Both the position numbers and the translations under genes were made by a program. The notes beneath the pieces are model-generated. The model was not told the DNA's origin, searched no databases, and saw nothing but the letters and a program-made list of their open reading frames with translations. Shown piece by piece: positions 27,113-36,117 of a stretch of DNA of 64,000 nucleotides. Each line of letters starts with the position of its first letter. Within the stretch, counting starts at the first letter, position 1. This DNA comes from Lactobacillus gallinarum DSM 10532 = JCM 2011 (lineage in GTDB: Bacteria; Bacillota; Bacilli; Lactobacillales; Lactobacillaceae), in NCBI RefSeq assembly GCF_001434975.1, contig NZ_AZEL01000004.1:1-64000 (forward strand), given 5' to 3'.

Positions 27113-27490
27113 CTATTTACACAGTTGTCCTATCCAAAAGCCTATGAAAACTAAAATTACTCCCCCCAGATATGAGGTCACTGCATAAAGAATCAAGCCA
27201 TGGTAATTTCTACTTTTATATAATTCAACTAATTCAGTATTCATTGTCGAAAAAGTTGTATAACCGCCTAATACACCGGTTCCAACTAAGGAATAGAAAA
27301 AGACATTGGTTCCAAGACCAAATATAATGCCTAAAATAAGTGCCCCCGTTAAGTTAATAAGCAATGTGGGAGTTGGCAAATTAGAAAACTGTTTACCTAT
27401 CCATTCCCAATGTTTTTTACCATAATTAGTTATTGCATATCTAATCATCGCACCAATTGACGCACCAAGTCCTGCTAATAGAATCTCCAC
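27113..27490 (-). CDS. crcB: Fluoride channel subunit CrcB/Fluc (second of pair)
   Basis: A 125-residue protein with four membrane helices, G-A-S-I-G-A-M-I-R-Y in helix 1, the G-V-L-G-G-Y-T-T-F-S-T motif of helix 3 (Na+ site and Phe-box Phe), and an Asn in the helix 2 pore segment (L-I-N-L-T-G-A). It begins at a GTG two bases after the stop of the first crcB, with AAGGAAG as RBS. Many Firmicutes need both paralogues to build one heterodimeric fluoride exporter channel. Confidence 0.92.
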   Translation of the reverse strand: MEILLAGLGASIGAMIRYAITNYGKKHWEWIGKQFSNLPTPTLLINLTGALILGIIFGLGTNVFFYSLVGTGVLGGYTTFSTMNTELVELYKSRNYHGLILYAVTSYLGGVILVFIGFWIGQLCK

Positions 27491-27491
27491 T

Positions 27492-27875
27492 TTAATCTTC
27501 CTTTCTAAGCAACATTCCCACGTTTTTGCCGATTCTCATACCTAAAAAGGCAAAAATAAAGCCAAAAATAATTGAACTCAAAAAATAAATTAAAGCAGTC
27601 AATGGTAAACCGGCTTGAATATTTTTTAAAATATCTAAATTAAAAGTAGAAAACGTTGTAAAAGCCCCCACAAAGCCCGTACCAATTCCTACAGTTAACC
27701 ATTGACGGAAATCTTTAAATTCCATAAAAAAGTAAGTGAAAAAGGCTAATAAAAAACAACCTATGATATTTCCCCAGAAGGTACCATAAAAACTCCATTG
27801 AACATTTAAGCTATAGCGCGCCATGCCACCAAAAAAGGCAAAACAGGCTATACTAATATAATTGCTAATTTTCAT
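27492..27875 (-). CDS. crcB: Fluoride channel subunit CrcB/Fluc (first of pair)
   Basis: A 127-residue four-helix Fluc subunit with [14 protein letters not shown] (pore Asn) and [12 protein letters not shown]. The ATG at 27875 lies about ten bases after GGGGGG; an upstream TTG and ATG are too close to that RBS. It is the first gene after a fluoride riboswitch, so the two genes should be induced when intracellular fluoride rises. Confidence 0.92.
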   Translation of the reverse strand: MKISNYISIACFAFFGGMARYSLNVQWSFYGTFWGNIIGCFLLAFFTYFFMEFKDFRQWLTVGIGTGFVGAFTTFSTFNLDILKNIQAGLPLTALIYFLSSIIFGFIFAFLGMRIGKNVGMLLRKED

Positions 27876-27895
27876 TAAAAACATTCCCCCCAAAC

Positions 27896-27972
27896 GAAAA
27901 ACGTCTACTCCGCCCCTTAAGGCAAAGTAGACGTCATTAGATTTCTCGGTTAATGGTGAACGTCATCACCTA
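27896..27972 (-). promoter_or_regulatory. Fluoride (crcB) riboswitch
   Basis: On the minus strand the leader has the aptamer signature: GGTGATG-AC-GTTCACC stem with the ATTAAC joining segment, a variable small hairpin, then TAATGACGTCTAC. The last part pairs with GTAGACG to form a GC-rich hairpin followed by TTTTT, the transcription terminator. Fluoride binding should stabilise the pseudoknot, block the terminator and switch the crcB pair on. Confidence 0.92.
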
Positions 27973-27988
27973 TTTAGTTAACATATTG

Positions 27989-28017
27989 ACTATACAACAA
28001 GCAATAGAATCTATCAA
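27989..28017 (-). promoter_or_regulatory. Promoter of the fluoride riboswitch / crcB operon
   Basis: TTGATA (28012-28017) and TATAGT (27989-27994) on the minus strand with a 17-base spacer, placing the transcription start about ten bases before the aptamer. Confidence 0.75.
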
Positions 28018-28054
28018 GTCAAAATTGTAAATTTAGTAACAATATACTTGAAAA

Positions 28055-28063
28055 TGATATAAT
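28055..28063 (+). promoter_or_regulatory. Extended -10 promoter of the recombinase-like gene
   Basis: TGATATAAT: a perfect TATAAT (28058-28063) preceded by TG, about 20 bases before the gene's RBS. No good -35 is visible, which is usual for extended -10 promoters. Confidence 0.6.
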
Positions 28064-28084
28064 TTAAAAAGAAAGGATGATTTT

Positions 28085-28897
28085 ATGAACTTCCCTTATG
28101 AAAAAGAATTTCGTACATACTGTAAACAAAAGAAGAAATTAGCGGATTCAACTATTTCTTTAGCTGCAAAATCCATTACAACTTTTTGGAATTACTATGC
28201 CGCAAATGTTGGACCAGACGCCAACGTTAACGATGTCAGAGCTGGCGATATTCGAAATTTTTTAGACTCTCTTGAAACTAAATTGAATTTTAAGAGCAAC
28301 ACAGTTAACAAATATCTAAGCCATATTAAAATGTATTTTGTTTTTCTAAGTGAATATGGCTACATTATTACATACCCATTATTAACGATGCGCGGGAACA
28401 AGTTTGATCGCAAGCAAAAATATATCATCAATTGGATGCCTTACTTGCCTGATTTAATTAAGGTTGAAGATATTCATCCTGAAACCATTAAAATGATGGC
28501 GGCTATTGCAGCTGGCTTTAAGCCAAAAGAAATCATCGTTTTAAAAACAAATGACCTACTTAAACACATAGATAATGATGAAGTCAAAGAATACATTAAA
28601 GTTCATACAAATTATGAAAAGAGCAATAATCCTTATATCTTTGCTCGTAAAAACGGTGAGCCTTATGCATCAGATTTCAATATCAATCAAAGAATTGCAC
28701 CAGATCGAAAAATCATTGGTATGCCACTCACAACGCACAAATTACGCATGAGTTTCGTTTACTCCATTCTTTCTAATCATCAATTATCTGACAACGACAT
28801 ATTGAAGACTTTACGAATCACACTTAAATCACTCACCTACTACCGTAAAAATATGACTCTTTACGTAGAGACAGAAGATTTTACCCTATCAAAATAA
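28085..28897 (+). CDS. Tyrosine-recombinase-like protein with degenerate active site
   Basis: A 270-residue protein with an N-terminal SAM-like core-binding domain (about residues 5-100, pattern L-A-D-S-T-I-S-L) and a shortened catalytic domain. Aligned by eye with XerC in this window, A-T-G-M-R-V-S-E matches A-A-G-F-K-P-K-E, so the first catalytic Arg is Lys. H-E-L-R-H-T-F matches H-K-L-R-M-S-F (His and Arg kept), L-G-H matches L-R-I (third His lost), and the Tyr region reads L-T-Y-Y. It has its own promoter and terminator, no phage genes or att sites nearby, and so looks like a domesticated DNA-binding protein rather than an active integrase. Confidence 0.75.
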   Translation: MNFPYEKEFRTYCKQKKKLADSTISLAAKSITTFWNYYAANVGPDANVNDVRAGDIRNFLDSLETKLNFKSNTVNKYLSHIKMYFVFLSEYGYIITYPLLTMRGNKFDRKQKYIINWMPYLPDLIKVEDIHPETIKMMAAIAAGFKPKEIIVLKTNDLLKHIDNDEVKEYIKVHTNYEKSNNPYIFARKNGEPYASDFNINQRIAPDRKIIGMPLTTHKLRMSFVYSILSNHQLSDNDILKTLRITLKSLTYYRKNMTLYVETEDFTLSK

Positions 28898-28928
28898 GCT
28901 AAGAAAGTTTTTCTCCTAGCTTATTTTT
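28891..28928 (+). terminator. Terminator of the recombinase-like gene
   Basis: AAAATAAGCTA..TAGCTTATTTTTT stem and T tail. It may also serve the minus-strand fragment ending at 28930. Confidence 0.75.
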
Positions 28929-28929
28929 T

Positions 28930-29268
28930 CTATCTTCGATTATTTCTTAGACCTTTGTTGCCGGTCAAAACATATTCTTCAATTAATTGAAGGACTTGAT
29001 TGTTTTGTGGCAATTCTGAGTGCTGTGCTAGACGCCCGGTAACCGTAATTTGTATGTAATGTCTAACTGCACCCTGATAGATATATTTACCAGCTTCTAC
29101 GCTTGAAACAGGCACAATTCCATCAGCCACGTAATTTTTAGTCCCAGCTACCGAATACATTGTTAAATACTTAGGTAATTTATTTCTATTCTTAATAAAG
29201 TCCTTGAGCATTTGCGTTGGACGATTAGAAGTTTCCGCAAAATTATAAGGTGAACCGATTGTCATCAA
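28930..29268 (-). pseudogene. C-terminal fragment of a DUF915-type alpha/beta hydrolase
   Basis: The frame encodes about 110 residues matching the end of secreted Lactobacillus alpha/beta hydrolases of the DUF915 type. Recognisable pieces are I-G-S-P-Y-N-F, the late acid segment D-G-I-V-P-V-S-S-V, and a region with the catalytic His (A-Q-H-S-E-L-P-Q-N). The N-terminal half with signal peptide and nucleophile Ser is absent. Immediately upstream the sequence switches to an unrelated DUF871 gene, so this is a remnant joined by a deletion. It may be translated from an internal ATG but cannot form a complete enzyme. Confidence 0.7.
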
Positions 29269-29531
29269 AACTTCAGATCCGAGTAGGAGATGCCGAGCCT
29301 CTTGAAGAGCCCAGGAGAAACATCGATAAAGGTTTGGTAACCCAAGCTGTTGCCAAAGCCAATGATTTTTTGGTATTTGGCTTTGGTTTCTTCAACGCTT
29401 CCTTGAACTTCCAGCATACTCATAAAGATTCTTCTAAAGCCGTATTTATGGCCGAGTTCAAGATACTCGGCATCTTTTTGATATTCACTGTGGTCGGGAT
29501 AGATTGATAATCCCAAGTTGCGCATTGTCAT
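29265..29531 (-). pseudogene. N-terminal fragment of a DUF871 (MupG-like) protein
   Basis: The start is normal: AAAGGAG six bases before ATG, then M-T-M-R-N-L-G-L-S-I-Y-P-D-H, the hallmark beginning of the DUF871/MupG family (about 350-360 residues, 6-phospho-N-acetylmuramidase in characterised members). After 88 residues (I-S-Y-S-D-L-K-F) a TGA appears at the point where the sequence changes to a DUF915 hydrolase. About three quarters of the TIM barrel and the C-terminal domain are gone. The promoter and RBS appear intact. Confidence 0.75.
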
Positions 29532-29758
29532 CTTTTGCTCCTTTTATGTCATCGCTTACATTATAAAGTTAATTATGGCGAATAATATAAGTAAGTGCAA
29601 ATGATAAAAAATAAACTTGATTCGATAAAATATACCAAGATATCAAGATTAATTGAAAAATGTATAGCTTTTGTCTTTACCTTTTATGTGTATAGAGTAA
29701 AATATGTACAAATCGAATAAAACGGTTTCAATTTTATTTTGTAAGGTTAGGTATTGCC

Positions 29759-31100
29759 ATGAAGCTTTTAAACCGATCAGACAAAGAATTAATCATTCTA
29801 AGCTGGCCAATTTTTATTGAATTTCTCTTCAATGTGATGGTGGGAAACGTCAATGTATGGATGATTTCTCACTTTGATGAAGTGGCTGTAGCTGCTGTTG
29901 GTGCCTGCAACCAATTTTTTGGCTTGTCATATAATGTTTATGGGTTTGTAACGGTAGGTACACAAATCATGATTGCGCAATTTCTTGGTGCCAAAAAAAC
30001 ACAAAGAGATTCCTAAGGTAATGAATACAGCAATCTTTGGAGCAATTGGAATTGGTTTGCTTTTAGGAGCTATTTTTATTCTTTTGCCATACCCTCTGTT
30101 ACGCTTCTTGAACATTCCAGATGATGTAATTGCAATTGCGATCCCTTATATGCAGCTGTACGGAGCAGGAACGATTATTTTGGCGTTAAATTCTGTCATG
30201 TTAGCCTGCTTGAGAACGCATGGTTTAACCTTGCAAGCTTTGATTGTGCCAACTATCGCTAATATTCTTGCGGTTTGTGGGAATTATGTGGTGCTGTTTT
30301 CACCATTCGGCTTACCTAATTTTGGCGTTAGAGGGATTGCAATCTCAGGTATCTTTGGCCAATTTTGTGCGGGGATTGTAGCAATTTATTTAGTTAAGCG
30401 ATATGTGAAGTTCAACGTGTTAAAAGTTAACTTCAAACGATGTTCGATACCATTTTTAAAACAAATTCTTAAGTTAGGATTACCTTCATCAGGTGAATCA
30501 GTCTCTTATTCTGGGGCTCAAGTGGTAGTCACAATGATTGTTGCTACTTTAGGAACTAATGTATTGATTACCAAATCGTATGTTTCAGCGATTACCCAAT
30601 TTGTATTTTTAACGGCTTCAGCCTTATGTCAAGGAAATCAAATTATTATTGGTCGTACTGTTGGCGCCAAAGATTTCGAAGGAGCATATCAAAGAGGCTT
30701 TCGGTCAATGGTGCAAAATGTGGGAATTTCAACTTCAATTTCAATCGTGACCTTTATTTTTATTACGCCAATTATGCATATTTATACAAATAAACCTGAA
30801 ATCATTGAATTGGCACGCTGGGTTTTCTTGGTCGAAATTATTCTTGAAGCAGCAAGAGCGGTTAATATGACTTTGGTAGGATCATTAAATGCGAGTGGGG
30901 ATGTTAGATTTCCGCTTGCATGTAGTTTAACTGTGCTATGGCTAATTAGCTTGCCATTTTCATATTTATTGGCAATTGTCTTTCATATGGGGTTAGTAGG
31001 TGTATGGATTGCGTATGCGATCGATGAAAGTTTGCGCGCAATGTTGATGATCTACCGGTGGCATCATGGTACTTGGAGAACCAAGGCACTGTTTGTATAG
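29759..31100 (+). pseudogene. MATE family exporter with one-base frameshift
   Basis: Two overlapping frames encode one MATE transporter of about 446 residues. The first gives L-S-W-P-I-F-I-E-F-L-F-N-V-M-V-G..V-G-T-Q-I-M-I-A-Q-F-L-G-A-K-K, then runs off after a stretch of seven A (29993-29999). Removing one A continues directly into K-H-K-E-I-P-K-V-M-N-T-A-I-F and the remaining ten helices without another lesion. The rest is intact, so this is either a very recent mutation, a homopolymer sequencing error, or a slippage-tolerant/phase-variable tract. Confidence 0.8.
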
Positions 31101-31159
31101 TTGTTACCACATATTTTCCCTGTGATTTAATTAAATTACTGAAACTTGAAAGCACCAAA

Positions 31160-31192
31160 ATCAAGCTCAAGTCTTGTCGCTGTTGAGCTTTT
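31160..31192. terminator. Possible terminator or IS end hairpin
   Basis: AAGCTCAA..TTGAGCTTTT arms around a ten-base loop, between the MATE locus and the transposase remnant. Confidence 0.45.
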
Positions 31193-31209
31193 CTGCGCTT
31201 TATTAGTTT

Positions 31210-31955
31210 TTATATGATCTGTTTCAGTGCAATTTGAATGAATCGTGGCAGTTGGTTAATAAAGTCATTGATTGCTTCATCTATCTTTTCAAAACTAGTC
31301 TGCTTAAGCTCTTTTAATTCTGAAATCAAGTAGACCAATGCATCTACGAATTTAATATCAGGCAAGGATTCGTTCATTAGATAGAATAAATCTCCGATTG
31401 TCTTATCATCTGTATTTTGTCTTTCCTGCCAGGCCAATAGATCATAAGTTATTGCTGTAACTGCGATATAGCCACATTGGCCGTCATAGCTTTGAACTTG
31501 AGATTTATCTAGAGCAAGATATTGCTTAGCCGTCTTAAAATATGTTTTAATTTGCCATCTACGGCCATAAAGTTGGACGATTTCTTCAGATCTAAGCTTG
31601 GTTTGAGTAGTAGCTAAAACCAAATACTTGTTCTTGCTTCCACGGTTGGAGACAAAGACCAGCTTTAATAAAAAGCTATGCCCATGATATTGAACCTCTA
31701 CTATGCTTGAATAAAGATAATGATTCTTTTTACAGATACTTGAAGCAGCCAATGAGCTGGGCTGCAATCAAACATAATAGTTTTTACCAGTTAATTCCGC
31801 CATCGTTAAGTACATTGCGAGCAGTTCTAACGGAAAAACGTTTGTCATCTTTAGCTCTGAATAAAGAAAGCCGAGCAAAATGTACCGACATCAGCCCAGA
31901 GATAATCATAGTTAATGAAATGGTAGATTTACGCTTGAAGTTGACTTGTTTAGTT
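31210..31955 (-). pseudogene. Degenerate IS4-family transposase
   Basis: The N-terminal part (about 31955-31790) reads K-Q-V-N-F-K-R-K-S-T-I-S-L-T-M-I-I-S-G-L-M in one frame and ends in a stop; the C-terminal 175 residues are in another frame (about 31735-31210). The middle of the protein, with the first two catalytic Asp residues, is missing. The remaining YREK motif reads Y-G-R-R-W-Q-I-K-T-Y-F-K-T-A-K, so the catalytic Glu is Lys. It cannot be active. Both the deletion and the point change suggest long decay. I could not define terminal inverted repeats. Confidence 0.75.
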
Positions 31956-31958
31956 AGC

Positions 31959-32120
31959 TTAGCTAGACCAATTAGTTGTCAGCAAACTACTAGTAATTCC
32001 CCAGCAATAGGAACCTATTAAAGCAATCGGAAACAAGGCAATCATCGTTTGCTGCAAAATTTTAATAAAAGTCAGTTGTTTATATTTGACTAGTAAATCA
32101 ACTATTTTGTTCTCATTCAT
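31959..32120 (-). pseudogene. N-terminal fragment of a membrane protein, PTS EIIC-like
   Basis: A clear start (GGTGGGAAT, then ATG at 32120) opens a 53-residue frame with a helix of the type Q-Q-T-M-I-A-L-F-P-I-A-L-I-G-S and ends at TAA where the transposase remnant begins. The pattern resembles the first membrane segment of sugar PTS EIIC permeases. The gene was probably interrupted by the IS insertion and the rest lost. The family assignment is tentative. Confidence 0.45.
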
Positions 32121-32170
32121 ATTCCCACCATTTTCTTTTCCTTACAAGTATACATTCCGGGACGAAATAG

Positions 32171-32204
32171 GACAAAAAAAGCGTTTAAAAATTTAAACGC
32201 CTTA
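32171..32204 (-). terminator. Terminator of the aldose epimerase gene
   Basis: GGCGTTTAAA..TTTAAACGC hairpin followed by TTTTTTT on the minus strand. Confidence 0.85.
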
Positions 32205-32213
32205 TAGTTTAAG

Positions 32214-33110
32214 TTATTCAGGATCTGAATCTGAGTGGTAAGTAATACTGAAGCCTGCTTGGAACTCCTTGCCTGGTTCCAAATGATTCATGCCATATTT
32301 ATCTTCTAGCTTGCCATCTGCATCGTCTCGGTCTGCAATTCCCCACCATGGTTCGATACATACGTAGTTAGCAGTCTTTGGATATTGTGACCAGATACCA
32401 ACAAATGGAGCGTTTCTGGTCCAAACATTAATGTGGAACTTACTCTTGTCAGTTCTAAGTGATACTTTATTATCGTGTCCATGTAATTCATAAATTAAAG
32501 CATCATTCTTAAATAATTCATCACTCAAAGAAATAAAACTATCAGTTGAAGCTAATGAGCGGTTATTCCAATCAAGGAATGCGTTCTTTAAAGGAATTTT
32601 CACACGAGCTACAGATGGATGCATATCGAAGAAGTAATCTTCCTTCTTTTCATCATCTTTTATTGGCAAGTTAAATCCTGGATGTCCGCCAACACCAAAG
32701 ATCATAGTGTCATCAGATTTATTCAAAACGCTAAAGTTTTCTTCAAGTAAATTATTCATCAAATTATAATTTACTCTAAATTCAAATTTGAAAGGATAAA
32801 CCTTATGGGTTTCTTCGTTATCTTTTAACAAGAATGTGATACTTTCTTGAGTATGATTTTCAACCTCAAACTTAGAATCTCTTGCAAAACCATGTTGTCC
32901 TAAATGGTAAGTCTTACCCTTATAAGTATATTCGTCATTCTTCAGTCTACCTACAATTGGGAAAAGAACCGGTGCATGTCTTCCCCAAACTTTAGGATCA
33001 GCTTGCCACATAAATTCTTCACCAGTATGAACACTTTTAACACTTTGAATCTCAGCACCTTGATCTGAGATTACAACTTTAATCATATTATTTTCAATAG
33101 TATAATCCAT
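32214..33110 (-). CDS. Aldose 1-epimerase family protein (LacX-like)
   Basis: A 298-residue beta-sandwich protein of the galactose mutarotase superfamily, which interconverts alpha and beta anomers of hexoses or sugar phosphates. The substrate-binding segments Q-H-G-F-A-R (about residue 73), G-V-G-G-H-P-G-F-N (about 150) and C-I-E-P-W-W-G (about 250, catalytic Glu) are visible. It is closer in length and motif pattern to the LacX/YeaD-like branch than to GalM. Monocistronic with its own terminator. Confidence 0.87.
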   Translation of the reverse strand: MDYTIENNMIKVVISDQGAEIQSVKSVHTGEEFMWQADPKVWGRHAPVLFPIVGRLKNDEYTYKGKTYHLGQHGFARDSKFEVENHTQESITFLLKDNEETHKVYPFKFEFRVNYNLMNNLLEENFSVLNKSDDTMIFGVGGHPGFNLPIKDDEKKEDYFFDMHPSVARVKIPLKNAFLDWNNRSLASTDSFISLSDELFKNDALIYELHGHDNKVSLRTDKSKFHINVWTRNAPFVGIWSQYPKTANYVCIEPWWGIADRDDADGKLEDKYGMNHLEPGKEFQAGFSITYHSDSDPE

Positions 33111-33218
33111 AACTTAATTTGTCCTTACTTAGCTTATTTAGTAATATCAAAAATATAATGTAATCGCTTTGATCACTTATATTTTAACATTAATCATTAA
33201 ACAAAACAGATGCTTTTA

Positions 33219-33248
33219 ACAAAAAACAGCTGGATAATCCAGCTGTTA
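33219..33248 (-). terminator. Terminator of the hslVU operon
   Basis: AACAGCTGGA-TTA-TCCAGCTGTT then TTTTT on the minus strand, after hslU. Confidence 0.88.
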
Positions 33249-33261
33249 CTTAATTTATAAA

Positions 33262-34665
33262 TTATAAAATGAACTTAGTTAAGTCCTTGTTCATGATAAT
33301 GTCATGTAATTTTTCTTCAACGTATGCTTCAGTAATGGTAATTTCGCCCATTTCCATATCAGGACCTTCATAGAGAACATCTTCAAGTAATTTTTCAAGA
33401 ATAGTAGAAAGACGTCTGGCACCAATATTGTCTGTCCCTTGGTTAACATCAAAGGCAATTTGAGCAATCTTATCAACTGCTTCTTGAGTAAAGATTAACT
33501 TAATACCATCAGCCTTCATTAAAGCAATATATTGCTTAAGCAATGAATTTTGTGGATCCTTTAAAATCTTGACAAAGTCATCCTTAGTCAATGCATTAAG
33601 TTCTACTCTAATTGGAAAACGACCTTGCAATTCCGGAATCAAATCACTTGGCTTGCTTTCTGCAAAGGCACCAGCAGCAATAAATAAAATATGATCAGTT
33701 GAAACAGGACCATACTTAGTATTTACGGTTGAACCTTCAACGATTGGCAAAATATCTCTTTGTACACCTTCACGAGAAACTTCACCAGAATTACGCTTGT
33801 TACCAGCAATAATTTTGTCAATTTCATCGATAAAGATAATACCATTATTTTGGCTTCTCTCAATAGCGCGTTGATAAATAGTATCATAATCTACCATCTT
33901 GCGTGATTCTTCTTGAATCAAGACTTCACGTGCGTCACGAACAGATAAAGTACGCTTAACCTTCTTCTTTGGCATAATGTCATTAAGCATGGAGCCCATG
34001 TCCATTCCCATTTGTCCCATCATGTCACTCATTGGGTTAGCTTTAGGAGCTTGTTCAACTTCAATGGTTACTTCACGATCTTCAAGCAAACCTTTATTTA
34101 GCTTTTCAGCAACATCCATCCGCTGATTTCTAACTTCATCAGTTACTTCTTCCTGATCGCCATTTTGATTATTTGGATTTGCACCGCCCATTAGCATAGA
34201 CATCATGTCTTGCATTTGTTGCATTTGGTTTCCACGCTTTTCACGCTTAACACCAGGAGCAAGCAAACGAACCAATTGCTTGTTAGCTTCTTTAGTAGCT
34301 TGAGGCTTTACACGCGCAAATTGATCCTTTTCTTCCATACGTACGGCTTCGCCTACTAAATCACGGACCATTGATTCAACATCACGACCAACGTAACCTA
34401 CTTCAGTAAATTTAGTAGCTTCTACCTTAACAAATGGTGCTTCTACAATTGAAGCTAAACGACGAGCAATTTCAGTTTTACCAACACCTGTAGGACCTGC
34501 CATTAGCAAGTTTTTAGGTGTAATTTCATGTTGCATTTGCTTAGACAATTGCATTCTACGATAACGGTTATAAAGAGCAATTGCAACTGACTTTTTAGCT
34601 TCATCTTGACCGATAATATATTCGTTTAAGATCTTAACTATTTCTTTTGGTGTTTTAATAGCCAT
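33262..34665 (-). CDS. hslU: HslU, ATPase subunit of the HslUV protease
   Basis: A 467-residue AAA+ unfoldase. Walker A is G-P-T-G-V-G-K-T near residue 57, the pore segment G-Y-V-G-R-D follows near 90, and Walker B is I-I-F-I-D-E-I-D. The intermediate I domain (about 110-245) is Met/Gln-rich. The sensor 2 region G-A-R-R-L is present near the C-terminus, whose last residues (K-F-I-L) dock into HslV. It hexamerises and feeds substrates into HslV. It follows hslV by ten bases in the conserved Firmicutes xerC(codV)-hslV-hslU order. Confidence 0.96.
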   Translation of the reverse strand: MAIKTPKEIVKILNEYIIGQDEAKKSVAIALYNRYRRMQLSKQMQHEITPKNLLMAGPTGVGKTEIARRLASIVEAPFVKVEATKFTEVGYVGRDVESMVRDLVGEAVRMEEKDQFARVKPQATKEANKQLVRLLAPGVKREKRGNQMQQMQDMMSMLMGGANPNNQNGDQEEVTDEVRNQRMDVAEKLNKGLLEDREVTIEVEQAPKANPMSDMMGQMGMDMGSMLNDIMPKKKVKRTLSVRDAREVLIQEESRKMVDYDTIYQRAIERSQNNGIIFIDEIDKIIAGNKRNSGEVSREGVQRDILPIVEGSTVNTKYGPVSTDHILFIAAGAFAESKPSDLIPELQGRFPIRVELNALTKDDFVKILKDPQNSLLKQYIALMKADGIKLIFTQEAVDKIAQIAFDVNQGTDNIGARRLSTILEKLLEDVLYEGPDMEMGEITITEAYVEEKLHDIIMNKDLTKFIL

Positions 34666-34675
34666 ACTTTACTCC

Positions 34676-35200
34676 TTAAATTTCATCGGTAACAATATGA
34701 TCATCAGTAAAGACATCGATTCCTGAGGCAATTTTTACAGCTTCATGAGCGATTTCATCAGCTTGCATATCATTTGCATGACGTGTCATTGCAATAGCTG
34801 CTGCCTGTGCAAAGTTACCTCCTGAACCAATTGCCACAACGTTTTCATCTGGTTCAAGAACTTCACCATTACCTGAAATTAGTAACAAATCTTTATCATT
34901 AAATGCGATTAACATTGCGTTTAATTTTTGCAAAGTTGGATCCTTACGCCATGCTTGAGCCATTTCTACGGCTGCACGACGAAGATCACCACTATATGCT
35001 TCAAGCTTGCCTTCAAGCATATCTTGCAAGCTAACAGCGTCAGCAACACCACCGGCAAAACCGATAATTACACGATCATGGTAAATACGACGAATCTTAC
35101 GTGCAGTTGCCTTAGCGATTACCTTTTCACCTAAAGTAACTTGTCCATCACCTGCAATTGCAGTTTTTCCATTAAATCTTACTGAACAAATTGTTGTCAT
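34676..35200 (-). CDS. hslV: HslV, peptidase subunit of the HslUV protease
   Basis: A 174-residue proteasome-like N-terminal nucleophile hydrolase. The mature enzyme must begin with the catalytic Thr after Met removal, so I start at the ATG of M-T-T-I-C-S-V-R, preceded by GAGGT, instead of the ATG 12 bases upstream. K33-type lysine (V-I-A-K-A-T-A-R-K) and the G-S-G-G-N-F-A segment are present. It forms the double hexamer chamber with HslU and degrades damaged proteins. Bacillus uses an N-terminal Ser here; this one keeps Thr. Confidence 0.95.
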   Translation of the reverse strand: MTTICSVRFNGKTAIAGDGQVTLGEKVIAKATARKIRRIYHDRVIIGFAGGVADAVSLQDMLEGKLEAYSGDLRRAAVEMAQAWRKDPTLQKLNAMLIAFNDKDLLLISGNGEVLEPDENVVAIGSGGNFAQAAAIAMTRHANDMQADEIAHEAVKIASGIDVFTDDHIVTDEI

Positions 35201-35208
35201 ATTAGACC

Positions 35209-36117
35209 TCAACTTTCTTTATTACGAGGGAAGTATTTTTCATAATCTGATTTTAAATGCGCCATTGTAACATGCGTATAAATCTGGGTAGCAGATAAAC
35301 TACTGTGTCCTAATAGTTCTTGGACGCTACGTAAATCCGCCCCATTATTAAGCATAGCGGTTGCAAAAGTATGACGCAACTCATGAGGGTGAACTTTTCC
35401 ACTTATTCCAGCCTGATTAAAAGTTTTTTGCATCACATATTCAATTCCGCGTTTGCTCAAAGGCTTGCCTAAATTACTTAAAAAAACATGCTGTTCAGCA
35501 TCATCTTTTAATAAATTAGGTCGTGCATCTTCAAGATACTTAACTAGCGATTTTTTTGTATGATCATCAAAAGCAACATAACGATCTTTATTTCCTTTAC
35601 CATGGACCAAAATCGTTTGTAAATTAAGATCTATTTGATGCAAGGTTAAATTGCTAACTTCACTTACACGCATCCCCGTAGCGTAAAACAGTTCAAATAA
35701 TGCCAAATTACGCACTGTCAAAGGTTGATTACCTTTCAGTGAGTCAAATACCTGCTTCAGCTCGTTCTCGTAAAAAAATTCTGGTAATTTTTTCTCCCCA
35801 CGTCTTAGGGCAATTCCCTGTGTGGGATCAATCTGGATAAATTTTCTTCGCGTTAAAAAGCGGAAAAATGAATGTAAACTCGACATTTGTCGCGCTTGAC
35901 TGCTACGTGCTAATTTACGATCAGCTAAATTTTGTAAATAAATCTGAATATCACGTTCTTGCACATTCTTCCAGCCATCAAAGCCACCATTATTTTGCCA
36001 AAATTTTTTAGCTTCTAACAAGTCGGTTTGATAAGAAGAAATAGTTAAATCACTATAATGTCGCTCATTTTGCAAATAAGAAATAAAATGAGTTAATTCA
36101 TCTTGTTTTTCTGACAT
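35209..36117 (-). CDS. xerC: Tyrosine recombinase XerC
   Basis: A 302-residue site-specific recombinase with a SAM-like core-binding domain (1-95) and a catalytic domain holding R (A-T-G-M-R-V-S-E), K (H-G-K-G-N-K-D-R), H-E-L-R-H-T-F, L-G-H and Tyr (Q-I-Y-T-H). It resolves chromosome dimers at dif with a partner such as the xerD product also in this window. Its start overlaps the stop of trmFO, and hslV follows, the classical codV-clpQY arrangement. Confidence 0.93.
   Translation of the reverse strand: MSEKQDELTHFISYLQNERHYSDLTISSYQTDLLEAKKFWQNNGGFDGWKNVQERDIQIYLQNLADRKLARSSQARQMSSLHSFFRFLTRRKFIQIDPTQGIALRRGEKKLPEFFYENELKQVFDSLKGNQPLTVRNLALFELFYATGMRVSEVSNLTLHQIDLNLQTILVHGKGNKDRYVAFDDHTKKSLVKYLEDARPNLLKDDAEQHVFLSNLGKPLSKRGIEYVMQKTFNQAGISGKVHPHELRHTFATAMLNNGADLRSVQELLGHSSLSATQIYTHVTMAHLKSDYEKYFPRNKES

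Noticed and set aside
28085-28897. Prophage or genomic island boundary at the recombinase-like gene
   Set aside because: No tRNA, direct repeats or phage genes are next to it, and the catalytic residues are degenerate.
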